The notes beneath the pieces are model-generated. The model did not search any database. It was not told the DNA's origin and was given only the letters and a program-made list of their open reading frames with translations. Source: Pseudomonas putida S13.1.2 (lineage in GTDB: Bacteria > Pseudomonadota > Gammaproteobacteria > Pseudomonadales > Pseudomonadaceae). Taken from it: DNA of 64,000 nucleotides. The translations under genes and the position numbers were made by a program. How positions within the stretch are numbered: the first letter of the stretch is position 1; the number at the start of each line of letters is the position of its first letter. This document shows, in pieces, positions 56,320 to 63,831 of this stretch. The stretch is from the NCBI RefSeq assembly GCF_000498395.2, contig NZ_CP010979.1, positions 5,920,001-5,984,000 of the forward strand, written 5' to 3'.

Positions 56320-56527
56320 GTTGCCGGGCACCTGGTGTGGTCAGGGTGGCATTGTGCGGCAGAAGGCGGGCGGGGTCATGTCCGGATGCGCAGGGTGGTG
56401 CTCTGAATGAGACATCACCATGATCATGAAAAAATCTTGGGTTCATCTCAAATTTAATGAGTTTGTCTCAAACCGGTGTCAACCGGACAATCCCCTCATT
56501 CATTTATGCATGCTGAAGGGACAAGAC
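56320..56527. promoter_or_regulatory. divergent promoter region between the MetF-MetV and MetE-N genes
   Basis: This 208-base region holds repeated TGAG/CTCA elements: TGAGACA at 56408, CTCAAATTTAATGAG near 56447-56461, TGAGTTTGTCTCA just after, and a palindrome ATGATCAT at 56419-56426. It is AT-rich compared with its surroundings. The spacing suggests a shared operator region; no known regulator consensus fits exactly. Confidence 0.4.
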
Positions 56528-57328
56528 ATGGCACTGGCACACAACCTGGGCTTTCCACGCATCGGCCGCGACCATGAGCTGCGCGCCCGCCACTGGCAGG
56601 TACAGAAAGACGCCGGTATCGAACTGCTGCCCGTTGGCGACTTTGCCTGGTTTGACCAACCGCTCGACCTGAGCTGGGCGCAACTATTCGACGAAGTGGC
56701 GCAAGCCACGGCCTTGGGCCATGCGGTCAAGCCAGTGGTGATCGGCCCATTGACCTACCTGTGGCAGGGCGAAACCAACGGCAGCGTCGACAAGCTGGAG
56801 CGCCTCGACGGCCTGCTGCCGCTGTATGACCAGCATCTCAACCGCCTGGCTGCCCAGGGTGTCGAGTGGGTGCAGATCGATGAGCCGGCCCTCGCCGAAG
56901 ACCTGCCGCAGGACTGGAAAAACGCTTACGAGCGCGTCTATAACATCCTTCAGCGCGCGCCGTTGAAGAAGCTGATTGCCACCTACTCGGGTGGCCTTGG
57001 CGGCAACCTCGGCCTGGCTGCGAACCTGCCGGTCGATGGCCTGCACATCGATCTGGTGCAGGCGCCCGACCAGTACGTGACCATTCTCGACCGCCTGCCG
57101 GCCTACAAAGTGCTGTCGCTGGGCCTGGTCGACGGCGTCAACGCCGCGCCTTGCAACCTGGGCCACACCCTGGACCTGCTGCACGATGCCCATGAGCGCT
57201 TGGGAGAGCGGCTGTGGCTGGCGCCATCCTGCTCGTTGACGCGCAGCCCGGTGGAAGTGGCCGTGCAGAAGTGCCATGAAGTGGCGGTGCTGGCTGCTGC
57301 GCTGGAACAGAACCGGGCTGCGGCTTGA
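56528..57328 (+). CDS. compact MetE N-terminal-domain protein (no catalytic domain)
   Basis: This 266-residue frame clearly aligns with the N-terminal half of cobalamin-independent methionine synthase MetE (MALAHNLGFPRIGRDHELRA, ELLPVGDFAWFDQ, VWQ-like PLTYLWQGETNGS, EWVQIDEPALAEDLPQDWKN, LPAYKVLSLGLVDGVNA, PSCSLTRSPVE). Compared with full MetE (about 760 aa) it lacks three in-frame internal segments (after GRDHEL, after FAWFDQ, and after SPVE). It also lacks the entire C-terminal zinc-containing catalytic barrel. There is no stop or frameshift, so it reads as an intact shortened protein. It is divergent from the MetF-MetV gene. Confidence 0.78.
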   Translation: MALAHNLGFPRIGRDHELRARHWQVQKDAGIELLPVGDFAWFDQPLDLSWAQLFDEVAQATALGHAVKPVVIGPLTYLWQGETNGSVDKLERLDGLLPLYDQHLNRLAAQGVEWVQIDEPALAEDLPQDWKNAYERVYNILQRAPLKKLIATYSGGLGGNLGLAANLPVDGLHIDLVQAPDQYVTILDRLPAYKVLSLGLVDGVNAAPCNLGHTLDLLHDAHERLGERLWLAPSCSLTRSPVEVAVQKCHEVAVLAAALEQNRAAA

Positions 57329-57345
57329 TTATCGGCAGCCTGTGT

Positions 57346-57488
57346 CGGCCTCTTCGCGGGTGAACCCGCTCCCACAGGTACAGTGCAAGCCTTGAAAATT
57401 CATGTGGTCCCTGGCCCTCACAGGTACAGCATAAACCTTGAAACTTGTGCGGTCCCTGTGGGGGCGGGTTTATCCGCGAATAGGCCGG
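57346..57488. repeat. composite BIME, copy 1 of a direct repeat
   Basis: A 143-base composite has REP arms CGGCCTCTTCGCGGGTGAAC at one end and CGCGAATAGGCCGG at the other, with a central AAGCCTTGAAAATTCATGTG segment. By my count it differs from the copy at 58298 at about seven positions. It lies between the MetE-N gene and the SDR gene. Confidence 0.9.
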
Positions 57489-57550
57489 CACAGGCACTGC
57501 AAAACTCCCTAGAATGCCGACTCTGGTTCAAATCGACAGGGAGTGATGCG

Positions 57551-58270
57551 ATGCGAGTTCTGGTAGTCGGCGCCAGCAAGGGCCTGGGCATGGCGTTCAT
57601 GCAAGGGCTGGGCAAACCGGGCGACACGTTGATCGGGGTGTCGCGCACCCGGCCAGCGGCGGTAGACGTGGGCAAGGATATCCAGGCCCAGTGGATCGAA
57701 GCCGATCTCGGCCAGCCGGCCGCCGCCGTAGAGACAATTTTCCGGGCCCTGGCCGAGGGTGGTGTGGATACGCTGATCTATAACCTCGGCCTGTGGGAGG
57801 CCGAAGCCTTCGAGTCCCACTACAGCTTCCTTGATGACCATGATGTGCAGCTGCAGCGCATGGTCGACTGCAACATTACCGCGACCATCCTGCTGATCAA
57901 GCGCCTGCTGCCGTTGCTGCTCAAAAGCGAAAAACCACGGATCATTCTCACCGGTTCAACCTCGGGCCTGCCCCAGAGTGGGCGCCCGGAAGTAACCTTC
58001 GCCGCCTCGAAATTCGCCCTGCGCGGCATCGCCGAAGCGTTGCGCGAAGGCTATCGGGAACAGGGCCTTGGGGTGACGTGCCTGAACCTGGGGTACCTGA
58101 ATACCGAAGACAACCTGGACGTGCCGTTGGCCGAGGCTGCGACGCGTGGGGAAGGGGGGTTGATACCGCTGCACGATGTGGTGCTTATGGTGCGCACGCT
58201 ACTGGATCTGTCGGCGGCCAGTTATGTTCGGGAACTGACTTTGCCGGCTATTGCTGATGAGCGGTTCTAA
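57551..58270 (+). CDS. short-chain dehydrogenase/reductase family protein with altered active site
   Basis: This 239-residue Rossmann protein has the N-terminal cofactor motif VGASKGLGMAF and the structural NLGLWEAE motif (in place of NNAG). The Ser of the catalytic set is present (LTGSTSGLPQ). At the YxxxK position the sequence is FAASK: Phe150 replaces the catalytic Tyr, with Lys154 kept. It may be a non-catalytic or unusual SDR. AGGGAG precedes the ATG at 57551; the frame extends upstream into the BIME without a credible start. The gene is flanked by two near-identical BIMEs. Confidence 0.82.
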   Translation: MRVLVVGASKGLGMAFMQGLGKPGDTLIGVSRTRPAAVDVGKDIQAQWIEADLGQPAAAVETIFRALAEGGVDTLIYNLGLWEAEAFESHYSFLDDHDVQLQRMVDCNITATILLIKRLLPLLLKSEKPRIILTGSTSGLPQSGRPEVTFAASKFALRGIAEALREGYREQGLGVTCLNLGYLNTEDNLDVPLAEAATRGEGGLIPLHDVVLMVRTLLDLSAASYVRELTLPAIADERF

Positions 58271-58290
58271 CGCCTGAGATTGTTGTGTAA

Positions 58291-58447
58291 GCAGGCCCGG
58301 CCTCTTCGCGGGTGAACCCGCTCCCACAGGTACAATGCAAGCCTTGAAAATTCATGTGGTCCTTGGCCCCCACAGGTACCGCATAAACCTTGAAACTTGT
58401 GCGGTCCCTGTGGGAGCGGGTTCACCCGCGAATAGGCCGGGCCTGCT
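58291..58447. repeat. composite BIME, copy 2 of a direct repeat
   Basis: The 143-base composite (58298-58440) is nearly identical to the copy at 57346. Here the outer arms extend to GCAGGCCCGG and CCGGGCCTGC, and the roughly 40-bp arms are complementary apart from about one mismatch. Confidence 0.9.
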
Positions 58448-58462
58448 GAAATCATTCGGTGA

Positions 58463-59641
58463 TCAGCGCTCGATCGCCAGCGCCACCCCTTGCCCACCTC
58501 CAATGCACAAGGTAGCCAGCCCTTTCTTGGCGTCCCGCTTGATCATCTCGTGCAGCAAGGTCACCAGCACCCGGCACCCGGAAGCGCCAATCGGGTGGCC
58601 GAGGGCAATCGCCCCGCCATTCACGTTGACCCGCGCAGCATCCCATTCCAGCACCTTGCCCACTGCCAGCGCCTGTGCGGCAAAGGCTTCGTTGGCTTCG
58701 ATCAGGTCCAGTTCGGCCAGTTGCCAACCGGCCTTGTCCAGGCAACGCTGAGTCGCTGAAACCGGGCCGATACCCATGATTGCCGGGTCTACCCCGGCAC
58801 TGGCATAGGCGGCGATCTTCGCCAGCACTGGCAGGCCCAGGGCTTTGGCCTTGGCGGCACTCATCAGCAGCACAGCGGCGGCGCCGTCATTCAGGCTGGA
58901 GGCGTTGCCAGCGGTAACGCTGCCGTCCTTCTTGAAGGCAGGGCGCAGTTTGGCCAGGGAGTCAGCGGTGGTGTCCGGGCGTGGCTGCTCGTCCTGGGCG
59001 AACACTTTGGGCTCACCCTTTTTCTGTGGCAGCAGGATCGGGGTGATTTCATCAACGAAGCGCCCGGCCTCGATGGCCGCCACAGCCTTGCGCTGCGATT
59101 CGGCGGCAAAGGCGTCCTGCTGCTCACGGCTGAGGCCGTACTTATCCACAAGGTTCTCGGCGGTGATGCCCATGTGATAGTCGTTGAAGGCATCCCACAG
59201 GCCATCGGTGATCATGCTGTCGATCAGCTGGCCATGGCCCATGCGCTGCCCAGTGCGGGCCGAAGGCATCACGTAGGGGGCCAGGCTCATGTTCTCCTGG
59301 CCACCGGCAATCACCACCTCGGCATCACCGCAACGAATGGCCTGGGCGGCCAGGTGCAAGGCCTTGAGGCCCGAGCCGCAGACTTTGTTCAGGGTCAGCG
59401 CCGGTACGCTGTAGGGCAAGCCGGCCTTGATCGCGGCCTGGCGTGCCGGGTTCTGTCCGGCGCCGGCGGTGAGTACCTGGCCGAGGATCACTTCGTCGAC
59501 CTGCGCCGGGTCCAGCCCGGTCTGCTCCAGCAGGCGTTTGATCACGGCGGCACCGAGGTCGACCGCGGGTACCGTGGCCAGGGCGCCCTGGAAGCTGCCG
59601 ATGGCGGTACGGGTAGCGGCGACGATGACCACGTCGTTCAT
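58463..59641 (-). CDS. acetyl-CoA C-acetyltransferase (thiolase)
   Basis: This 392-residue biosynthetic-type thiolase condenses or cleaves acetoacetyl-CoA. The nucleophilic cysteine lies in [11 protein letters not shown] (Cys88), the His in [15 protein letters not shown] and the second cysteine in [11 protein letters not shown]. The ATG at 59641 has GGAG nine bases upstream, and that gap is AACAACAAC, an Hfq/Crc-like site. The frame is open to 59698 without family support. It could serve ketone-body, leucine or butanoate metabolism; no pathway partner is adjacent. Confidence 0.92.
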   Translation of the reverse strand: MNDVVIVAATRTAIGSFQGALATVPAVDLGAAVIKRLLEQTGLDPAQVDEVILGQVLTAGAGQNPARQAAIKAGLPYSVPALTLNKVCGSGLKALHLAAQAIRCGDAEVVIAGGQENMSLAPYVMPSARTGQRMGHGQLIDSMITDGLWDAFNDYHMGITAENLVDKYGLSREQQDAFAAESQRKAVAAIEAGRFVDEITPILLPQKKGEPKVFAQDEQPRPDTTADSLAKLRPAFKKDGSVTAGNASSLNDGAAAVLLMSAAKAKALGLPVLAKIAAYASAGVDPAIMGIGPVSATQRCLDKAGWQLAELDLIEANEAFAAQALAVGKVLEWDAARVNVNGGAIALGHPIGASGCRVLVTLLHEMIKRDAKKGLATLCIGGGQGVALAIER

Positions 59642-59650
59642 GTTGTTGTT
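59642..59650 (-). promoter_or_regulatory. A-rich Hfq/Crc-like site at the thiolase start
   Basis: On the minus strand AACAACAAC lies between the Shine-Dalgarno GGAG and the ATG. It contains AANAANAA. Hfq/Crc binding here would mask the ribosome site. Confidence 0.45.
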
Positions 59651-59816
59651 CTCCGTGCGATGGGCGTAATGCCTCAAGCATCGGTGGCTTTGGCTCATTT
59701 GTTAAGTTTGTTTTTCTTTCGGATTGATGTGGAAAACAAATCAATGGGCGCTCGGCGTTCTATCCAACTAAGCTGAATTTCGTGCTGTTTCACTCAACTG
59801 AATGGAGCCCATACCC

Positions 59817-60083
59817 ATGCGCATCCTGATCGCCCTGACGCTTCTGATTGGCAGCAGCACAGCATTCGCCGCCACCCAATGCACCACCGCAGACAAAAGC
59901 ACCTGGCAAGACCAGGACAAGTTCCAGGCGCAGCTCAAGGAACAGGGCTACAAAATCAACAAGTTCAAGGTTACCAAGGGCAACTGCTACGAGATCTATG
60001 GTTTCGACAAGGATGGCCGCAAGGTCGAGATCTACCATGACCCGGTGACTGGCAAGGCGGTCAAGTCCGAGTACCACGATTGA
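59817..60083 (+). CDS. secreted PepSY-domain protein
   Basis: The 88-residue precursor has a signal peptide (MRILIALTLLIGSSTAFAA) and a PepSY domain (QLKEQGYKINKFKVTKGNCY, FDKDGRKVEIYHDPVTG). PepSY proteins often accompany membrane redox or sensor proteins. GGAG lies eight bases before the ATG. It overlaps the cytochrome b561 start by four bases, indicating coupling. Confidence 0.87.
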   Translation: MRILIALTLLIGSSTAFAATQCTTADKSTWQDQDKFQAQLKEQGYKINKFKVTKGNCYEIYGFDKDGRKVEIYHDPVTGKAVKSEYHD

Positions 60084-60613
60084 GCAGTGACGGCACGGTG
60101 CAGCTGTGGGACCCGCTCCTGCGGCTGTGCCATCTCTCCATCGCCGGTGTGTTTTTCGCCGACTATTTTTTCAACGAAGAAGGTGACGACTGGCACCAGT
60201 GGCTGGGCTATTACGCGCTGGGTTGTGTCGTGGTGCGCGTAGTCTGGGGCTTTATAGGGCCACCCAGCGCGCGCTGGGCCGACTTCTGGCCGACCCCGGC
60301 GCGGCTGGCCGGGCATGCCCGCACGCTGCTGCGCGGCGAGCCTTGTCACCGCCTGGGGCATTCGCCGATTGGCGCGTTGGTGATGCTGTTGATGCTGACC
60401 GGTATCGCTGGCTTGGGCTTGACCGGGTGGGCGTCCCAGGAGGTGGATGCGCTGTGGGGCGCCGATTGGCCGACCGACCTGCACAGCTGGTTGGCCGATG
60501 CGGTGTTGGCGTTGGTGTGTGTGCATGTGCTGGCGGCCATCTACGAGAGTGTGCGCCTGCGCGAGAACCTGCCGTTGTCGATGATCACCGGGCGTCGCCG
60601 GCGTCGCGATTGA
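60080..60613 (+). CDS. cytochrome b561-family membrane protein
   Basis: This 177-residue di-heme b561-type protein has four hydrophobic helices and heme-ligand histidines in LRLCHLSIAG, HSPIGALVMLLM and HSWLADAVLALVCVHVLAA. It transfers electrons across or within the inner membrane. The start is TTG at 60080 overlapping the PepSY stop (TTGA), so it is coupled to it. The PepSY-b561 pairing is common in proteobacteria. Confidence 0.85.
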   Translation: MSSDGTVQLWDPLLRLCHLSIAGVFFADYFFNEEGDDWHQWLGYYALGCVVVRVVWGFIGPPSARWADFWPTPARLAGHARTLLRGEPCHRLGHSPIGALVMLLMLTGIAGLGLTGWASQEVDALWGADWPTDLHSWLADAVLALVCVHVLAAIYESVRLRENLPLSMITGRRRRRD

Positions 60614-60626
60614 GGGGACCTGTATT

Positions 60627-60718
60627 GGCCTCTTCGCGGGCTTGCCCGCTCCCACAGGTACTGCACAGCCCTTGAGAGCGGCGCGGTCCTTGTGGGAGCG
60701 GCTTTAGCCGCGAAGAGG
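60627..60718. repeat. REP pair after the b561 gene
   Basis: GGCCTCTTCGCGGGCTTGCC and GGCTTTAGCCGCGAAGAGG form an imperfect inverted pair between convergent genes. Confidence 0.88.
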
Positions 60719-60733
60719 GTCAGGCAACACCAT

Positions 60734-61843
60734 TCAAACAGCCGGACACTGATGGGTCACACAGTGAATCCCGCCACCCCCGGCCGCAATGGCATCAATA
60801 TCCAGCTGCACGATGTCCCGCCCCGGGTACAACGCCGCCAGCAACGCCCGAGCCTTGTCATCCGCCTGCGCATCACCAAACTGCGGCGCGATGATCGCGC
60901 CATTGATCACGAGGTAATTGATGTACCCCGCCGCAAAGTCTTCATTGCCCTTGCTGAACCTGTTACGCCGCCCGCGCTGTGGCGGTGACACGACATGAAT
61001 CTGCAACGTCCGGCCTTCTGCATCGGTGGCGCGCTTGAGAATCTCAAGATGCTTGCGCGTCACGGCGTGGTCATACGATTCCGGGTCGTTGTCCAGGTTG
61101 GCAATCACCACCCCCGGCCGCACGAAGCGGGCATAGAAATCCACATGCCCGTCAGTGATGTCCTCACCGGCGATGCCCGGCAGCCAGATAACCTTGCTCA
61201 ACCCCAGGCGCCCCTTGAGCTCGGCCTCGACCTCGGCCTTGCTCCAGCCCTTGTTGCGGTTGGCATTGACCCAGCTGCTTTCGGTCATGATGCCGGTGCC
61301 ATGGCCATCCACTTCGATGGCGCCACCTTCGCCTACCAGTTCGCTGCGCTGGTAGCGGGCGCCGGCGAGGGTGGCGACCCGTTTGGCCAGCTGTGCATCG
61401 TTGCGGTGACGCTGCTTGTTGCCCCAACCGTTGAAGTTGAAATCCACCGCGCCCAGCGCGCCGTCGTCATCGAGGACGAAATTGGCGCCAATGTCGCGCA
61501 TCCAGATGTCGTCCAGTTCGCACTCGACAAAGCTTGTGCGCGGGCTGGCGCAGTGCTGCCCGGCCAGCTTGCGTTCGCTTGCCCGGCAGAACACGGTGAC
61601 CGGCTGATAACGCGCGATGGCCTGGGCGATGCGGCCCAGGGCAGCTTGCACATCGGCGGTGAAGTCTTCCCAGATGGCATCCTGGGCGCCGAAGGCGATG
61701 AAGGCGCGCTGCTGCGGTTCGCCCTCGTCCGGCATGAACCAGCGCCCGGTCTCGTCGGCGCGAGCCAGGCCCAGGGGCAAGCCAAGGCCGGCGCCGAGGC
61801 CGGCGGCCAGTGACAGTTGCAGGAAGGTTCTACGGCTTGGCAT
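60734..61843 (-). CDS. agmatine deiminase family protein with Tat signal
   Basis: This 369-residue peptidyl-arginine/agmatine deiminase family enzyme hydrolyses agmatine to N-carbamoylputrescine and ammonia. The catalytic cysteine lies in GGGGIHCVTHQ (Cys361), with the DDIWMRDIGANF and GHVDFYARF blocks present. The N terminus MPSRRTFLQLSLAAGLGAGL is a twin-arginine signal (SRRTFLQ), so the enzyme should be exported folded to the periplasm. A second, apparently cytosolic AguA lies at 63828 in the same cluster. It is last in the operon, three bases after the binding-protein gene. Confidence 0.85.
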   Translation of the reverse strand: MPSRRTFLQLSLAAGLGAGLGLPLGLARADETGRWFMPDEGEPQQRAFIAFGAQDAIWEDFTADVQAALGRIAQAIARYQPVTVFCRASERKLAGQHCASPRTSFVECELDDIWMRDIGANFVLDDDGALGAVDFNFNGWGNKQRHRNDAQLAKRVATLAGARYQRSELVGEGGAIEVDGHGTGIMTESSWVNANRNKGWSKAEVEAELKGRLGLSKVIWLPGIAGEDITDGHVDFYARFVRPGVVIANLDNDPESYDHAVTRKHLEILKRATDAEGRTLQIHVVSPPQRGRRNRFSKGNEDFAAGYINYLVINGAIIAPQFGDAQADDKARALLAALYPGRDIVQLDIDAIAAGGGGIHCVTHQCPAV

Positions 61844-61846
61844 GGC

Positions 61847-62932
61847 TCAGTCCTGTGCAGTCTTGAAGCGTGTCCACACGCGCATGCGTGCCCGCATGTC
61901 AGCCTGTGGAATATCGCGGCCCGGTATTAGTCGGGCATAGGTTGCTTCGTCGAGGTAGATATCGGGGTTGTCGCGCATGCGTGGGTCCACCGCCTGGCGC
62001 GCCTTGGCGCTGGCAGTGGGGTAACCGGTGAAGTTGCTGATGGCAGCCATGTTCGCCGGGCGCATGACGAAGTTGATGAAACGATAGGCGTATTCCGGGT
62101 GCCTGGCATCGGCCGGGATGGCCATGGTGTCCATCCACACCGTGGTGCCTTGGCGGGGCACGCGGTACTGGAAGTCCAAGTGCTTGCCTGCGGCCTCGGC
62201 CGTGCGCTGGGCCTGGATTACGTCGCCGCTGTAGCCCAGGGACACGCACAGGTTTTCGTTGACCAGTTCGGTCACCGGCTGCGACTGGAATTTGCGCACA
62301 TATGGGCGTATGGCCTTGAGCAATTCGCTGGCGGCGGCCAGGTCTTCACGCTTGGCGCTGCGTGGCTCGCGGCCCAGGTAGTTGAGGACCACCGCCAACA
62401 CTTCGTCGGGCGAGTCGATGACCGAGATACCGCAGTCGGCGAACTTGGCGGCCAGCTCCGGCTTGAACAGCAGGTCGAGGTTGTCCAGCGGCGCATCGGG
62501 CATGCGCTGGCGGACTTTCTCGGCATTCACCGTCAGGCCGATGGTGCCCCAGGTGTAGGGCACGGTCGCCTGGCTGGCCTGGGGGTACCGGGCATGCAGT
62601 TGGCGCAGGCCAGGCTCGATGTCGTCCAGTGCCTCAAGGCGGCTATGGTCCAGTGGCTGCAGGCTGCCGGCGCGCATCAGCCGCTCGGCAACGGTGTCAC
62701 CCGGGAACACCAGGTCGTAGCCACTGCGCCCCGACATCAGCTTGGCTTCGAGTACTTCACTGCCGTCCATGACGTCGTAGATGACCTGGATGCCGGTTTC
62801 GGCCGTGAACTGCTTCAGGGTGTCCTCGGCAAAATAGTCGGCCCAGTTGTACAGGCGCAAAACGGGCTGTTCGGCCTGGGCCTGGCTGGCGCAAATGGCC
62901 AGCGCCAATGCGGCTAGAACGTGGTGTTTCAT
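61847..62932 (-). CDS. polyamine ABC transporter substrate-binding protein
   Basis: The 361-residue periplasmic protein has a signal peptide (MKHHVLAALALAICASQAQA) and the PotD/PotF-type fold (LRLYNWADYFAEDTLKQFTA, GYDLVFPGDTVAERL). It binds putrescine, spermidine or related amines. No permease or ATPase gene is adjacent in the window, so its transporter partners must lie elsewhere. It sits between aguB and the Tat-type deiminase. Confidence 0.9.
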   Translation of the reverse strand: MKHHVLAALALAICASQAQAEQPVLRLYNWADYFAEDTLKQFTAETGIQVIYDVMDGSEVLEAKLMSGRSGYDLVFPGDTVAERLMRAGSLQPLDHSRLEALDDIEPGLRQLHARYPQASQATVPYTWGTIGLTVNAEKVRQRMPDAPLDNLDLLFKPELAAKFADCGISVIDSPDEVLAVVLNYLGREPRSAKREDLAAASELLKAIRPYVRKFQSQPVTELVNENLCVSLGYSGDVIQAQRTAEAAGKHLDFQYRVPRQGTTVWMDTMAIPADARHPEYAYRFINFVMRPANMAAISNFTGYPTASAKARQAVDPRMRDNPDIYLDEATYARLIPGRDIPQADMRARMRVWTRFKTAQD

Positions 62933-62934
62933 GC

Positions 62935-63831
62935 TCAGGCCCTCAGGGTATGTGGATGCTTGCCGTCCAGGGTCAGCAGTGGGGCGTACATTTCCGGGCG
63001 ACGGTCGCGGTAGATGCCCCAGCTCAGGCGGTCATCGCGCATGCGTGCCAGGTCCAGTTCGTGCAGCCAGATGCCGCTGTTGTCACGGTCGGCCTCGGCG
63101 AGCATGGCGCCCTTGTGATCGCAGATGAACGACGAACCATAGAAGCGCATGCTCAGCGAAGCGTCGCTGGCGGCGATTTCATCGCCTACGCGATTGGCTG
63201 CCACCACCGGCAACAGGTTGGCAGCGGCGTGGCCGCGCATGGCCACCTGCCAATGGTCGCGTGAGTCCAGTTCGGCGCAGCCGGGCTCGGAGCCGATGGC
63301 GGTGGGGAACAACAGCACTTCGGCGCCCATCAGTGCCAGGCAGCGAGCGGTTTCGGGGAACCACTGATCCCAGCAGATACCGATGCCCAGGCGGCCAAAG
63401 GCGGTATCCCAGACCTTGAAGCCGGTGTCGCCAGGGCTGAAGTACTCCTTCTCCTGGTAGCCGATGGCGTTGGGGATGTGGGTTTTGCGGTACACCCCGA
63501 GCAGGCGGCCATCGGCATCGGCCACGGTCAGCGAGTTGAAGAAGGCATTGCCGGCGCGCTCGTACCAGCTCAGCGGCAGTACCACGCCCAGCTCGCCGGC
63601 CAGCGCAGCGAAGCGCTGCAGGATCGCGCTGTCGGGGTAGGGCTGGGCGAGGGCCTGGTGCTGGTGGTCCTGTTCGATGCAGAAGTACGGGGTAGCGAAC
63701 AGCTCCTGCAGCAGGATTACCTGGGCGCCTTTGGCAGCGGCCTGGCGCACCAGCTGTTCGGCGCGGTCGAGGTTGTCGGGCAGGTTCCAGCTGCACGGCA
63801 TCTGGGTGGTGGCAACCCGTAGCAGGCTCAT
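62935..63831 (-). CDS. aguB: N-carbamoylputrescine amidase
   Basis: AguB hydrolyses N-carbamoylputrescine to putrescine, completing the agmatine route. The 298-residue nitrilase-family protein has the Glu-Lys-Cys triad in LLQELF, YRKTHIP and GICWDQWFPE (Cys153). The ATG overlaps the stop of the upstream agmatine deiminase gene (ATGA, 63828-63831). Confidence 0.95.
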   Translation of the reverse strand: MSLLRVATTQMPCSWNLPDNLDRAEQLVRQAAAKGAQVILLQELFATPYFCIEQDHQHQALAQPYPDSAILQRFAALAGELGVVLPLSWYERAGNAFFNSLTVADADGRLLGVYRKTHIPNAIGYQEKEYFSPGDTGFKVWDTAFGRLGIGICWDQWFPETARCLALMGAEVLLFPTAIGSEPGCAELDSRDHWQVAMRGHAAANLLPVVAANRVGDEIAASDASLSMRFYGSSFICDHKGAMLAEADRDNSGIWLHELDLARMRDDRLSWGIYRDRRPEMYAPLLTLDGKHPHTLRA

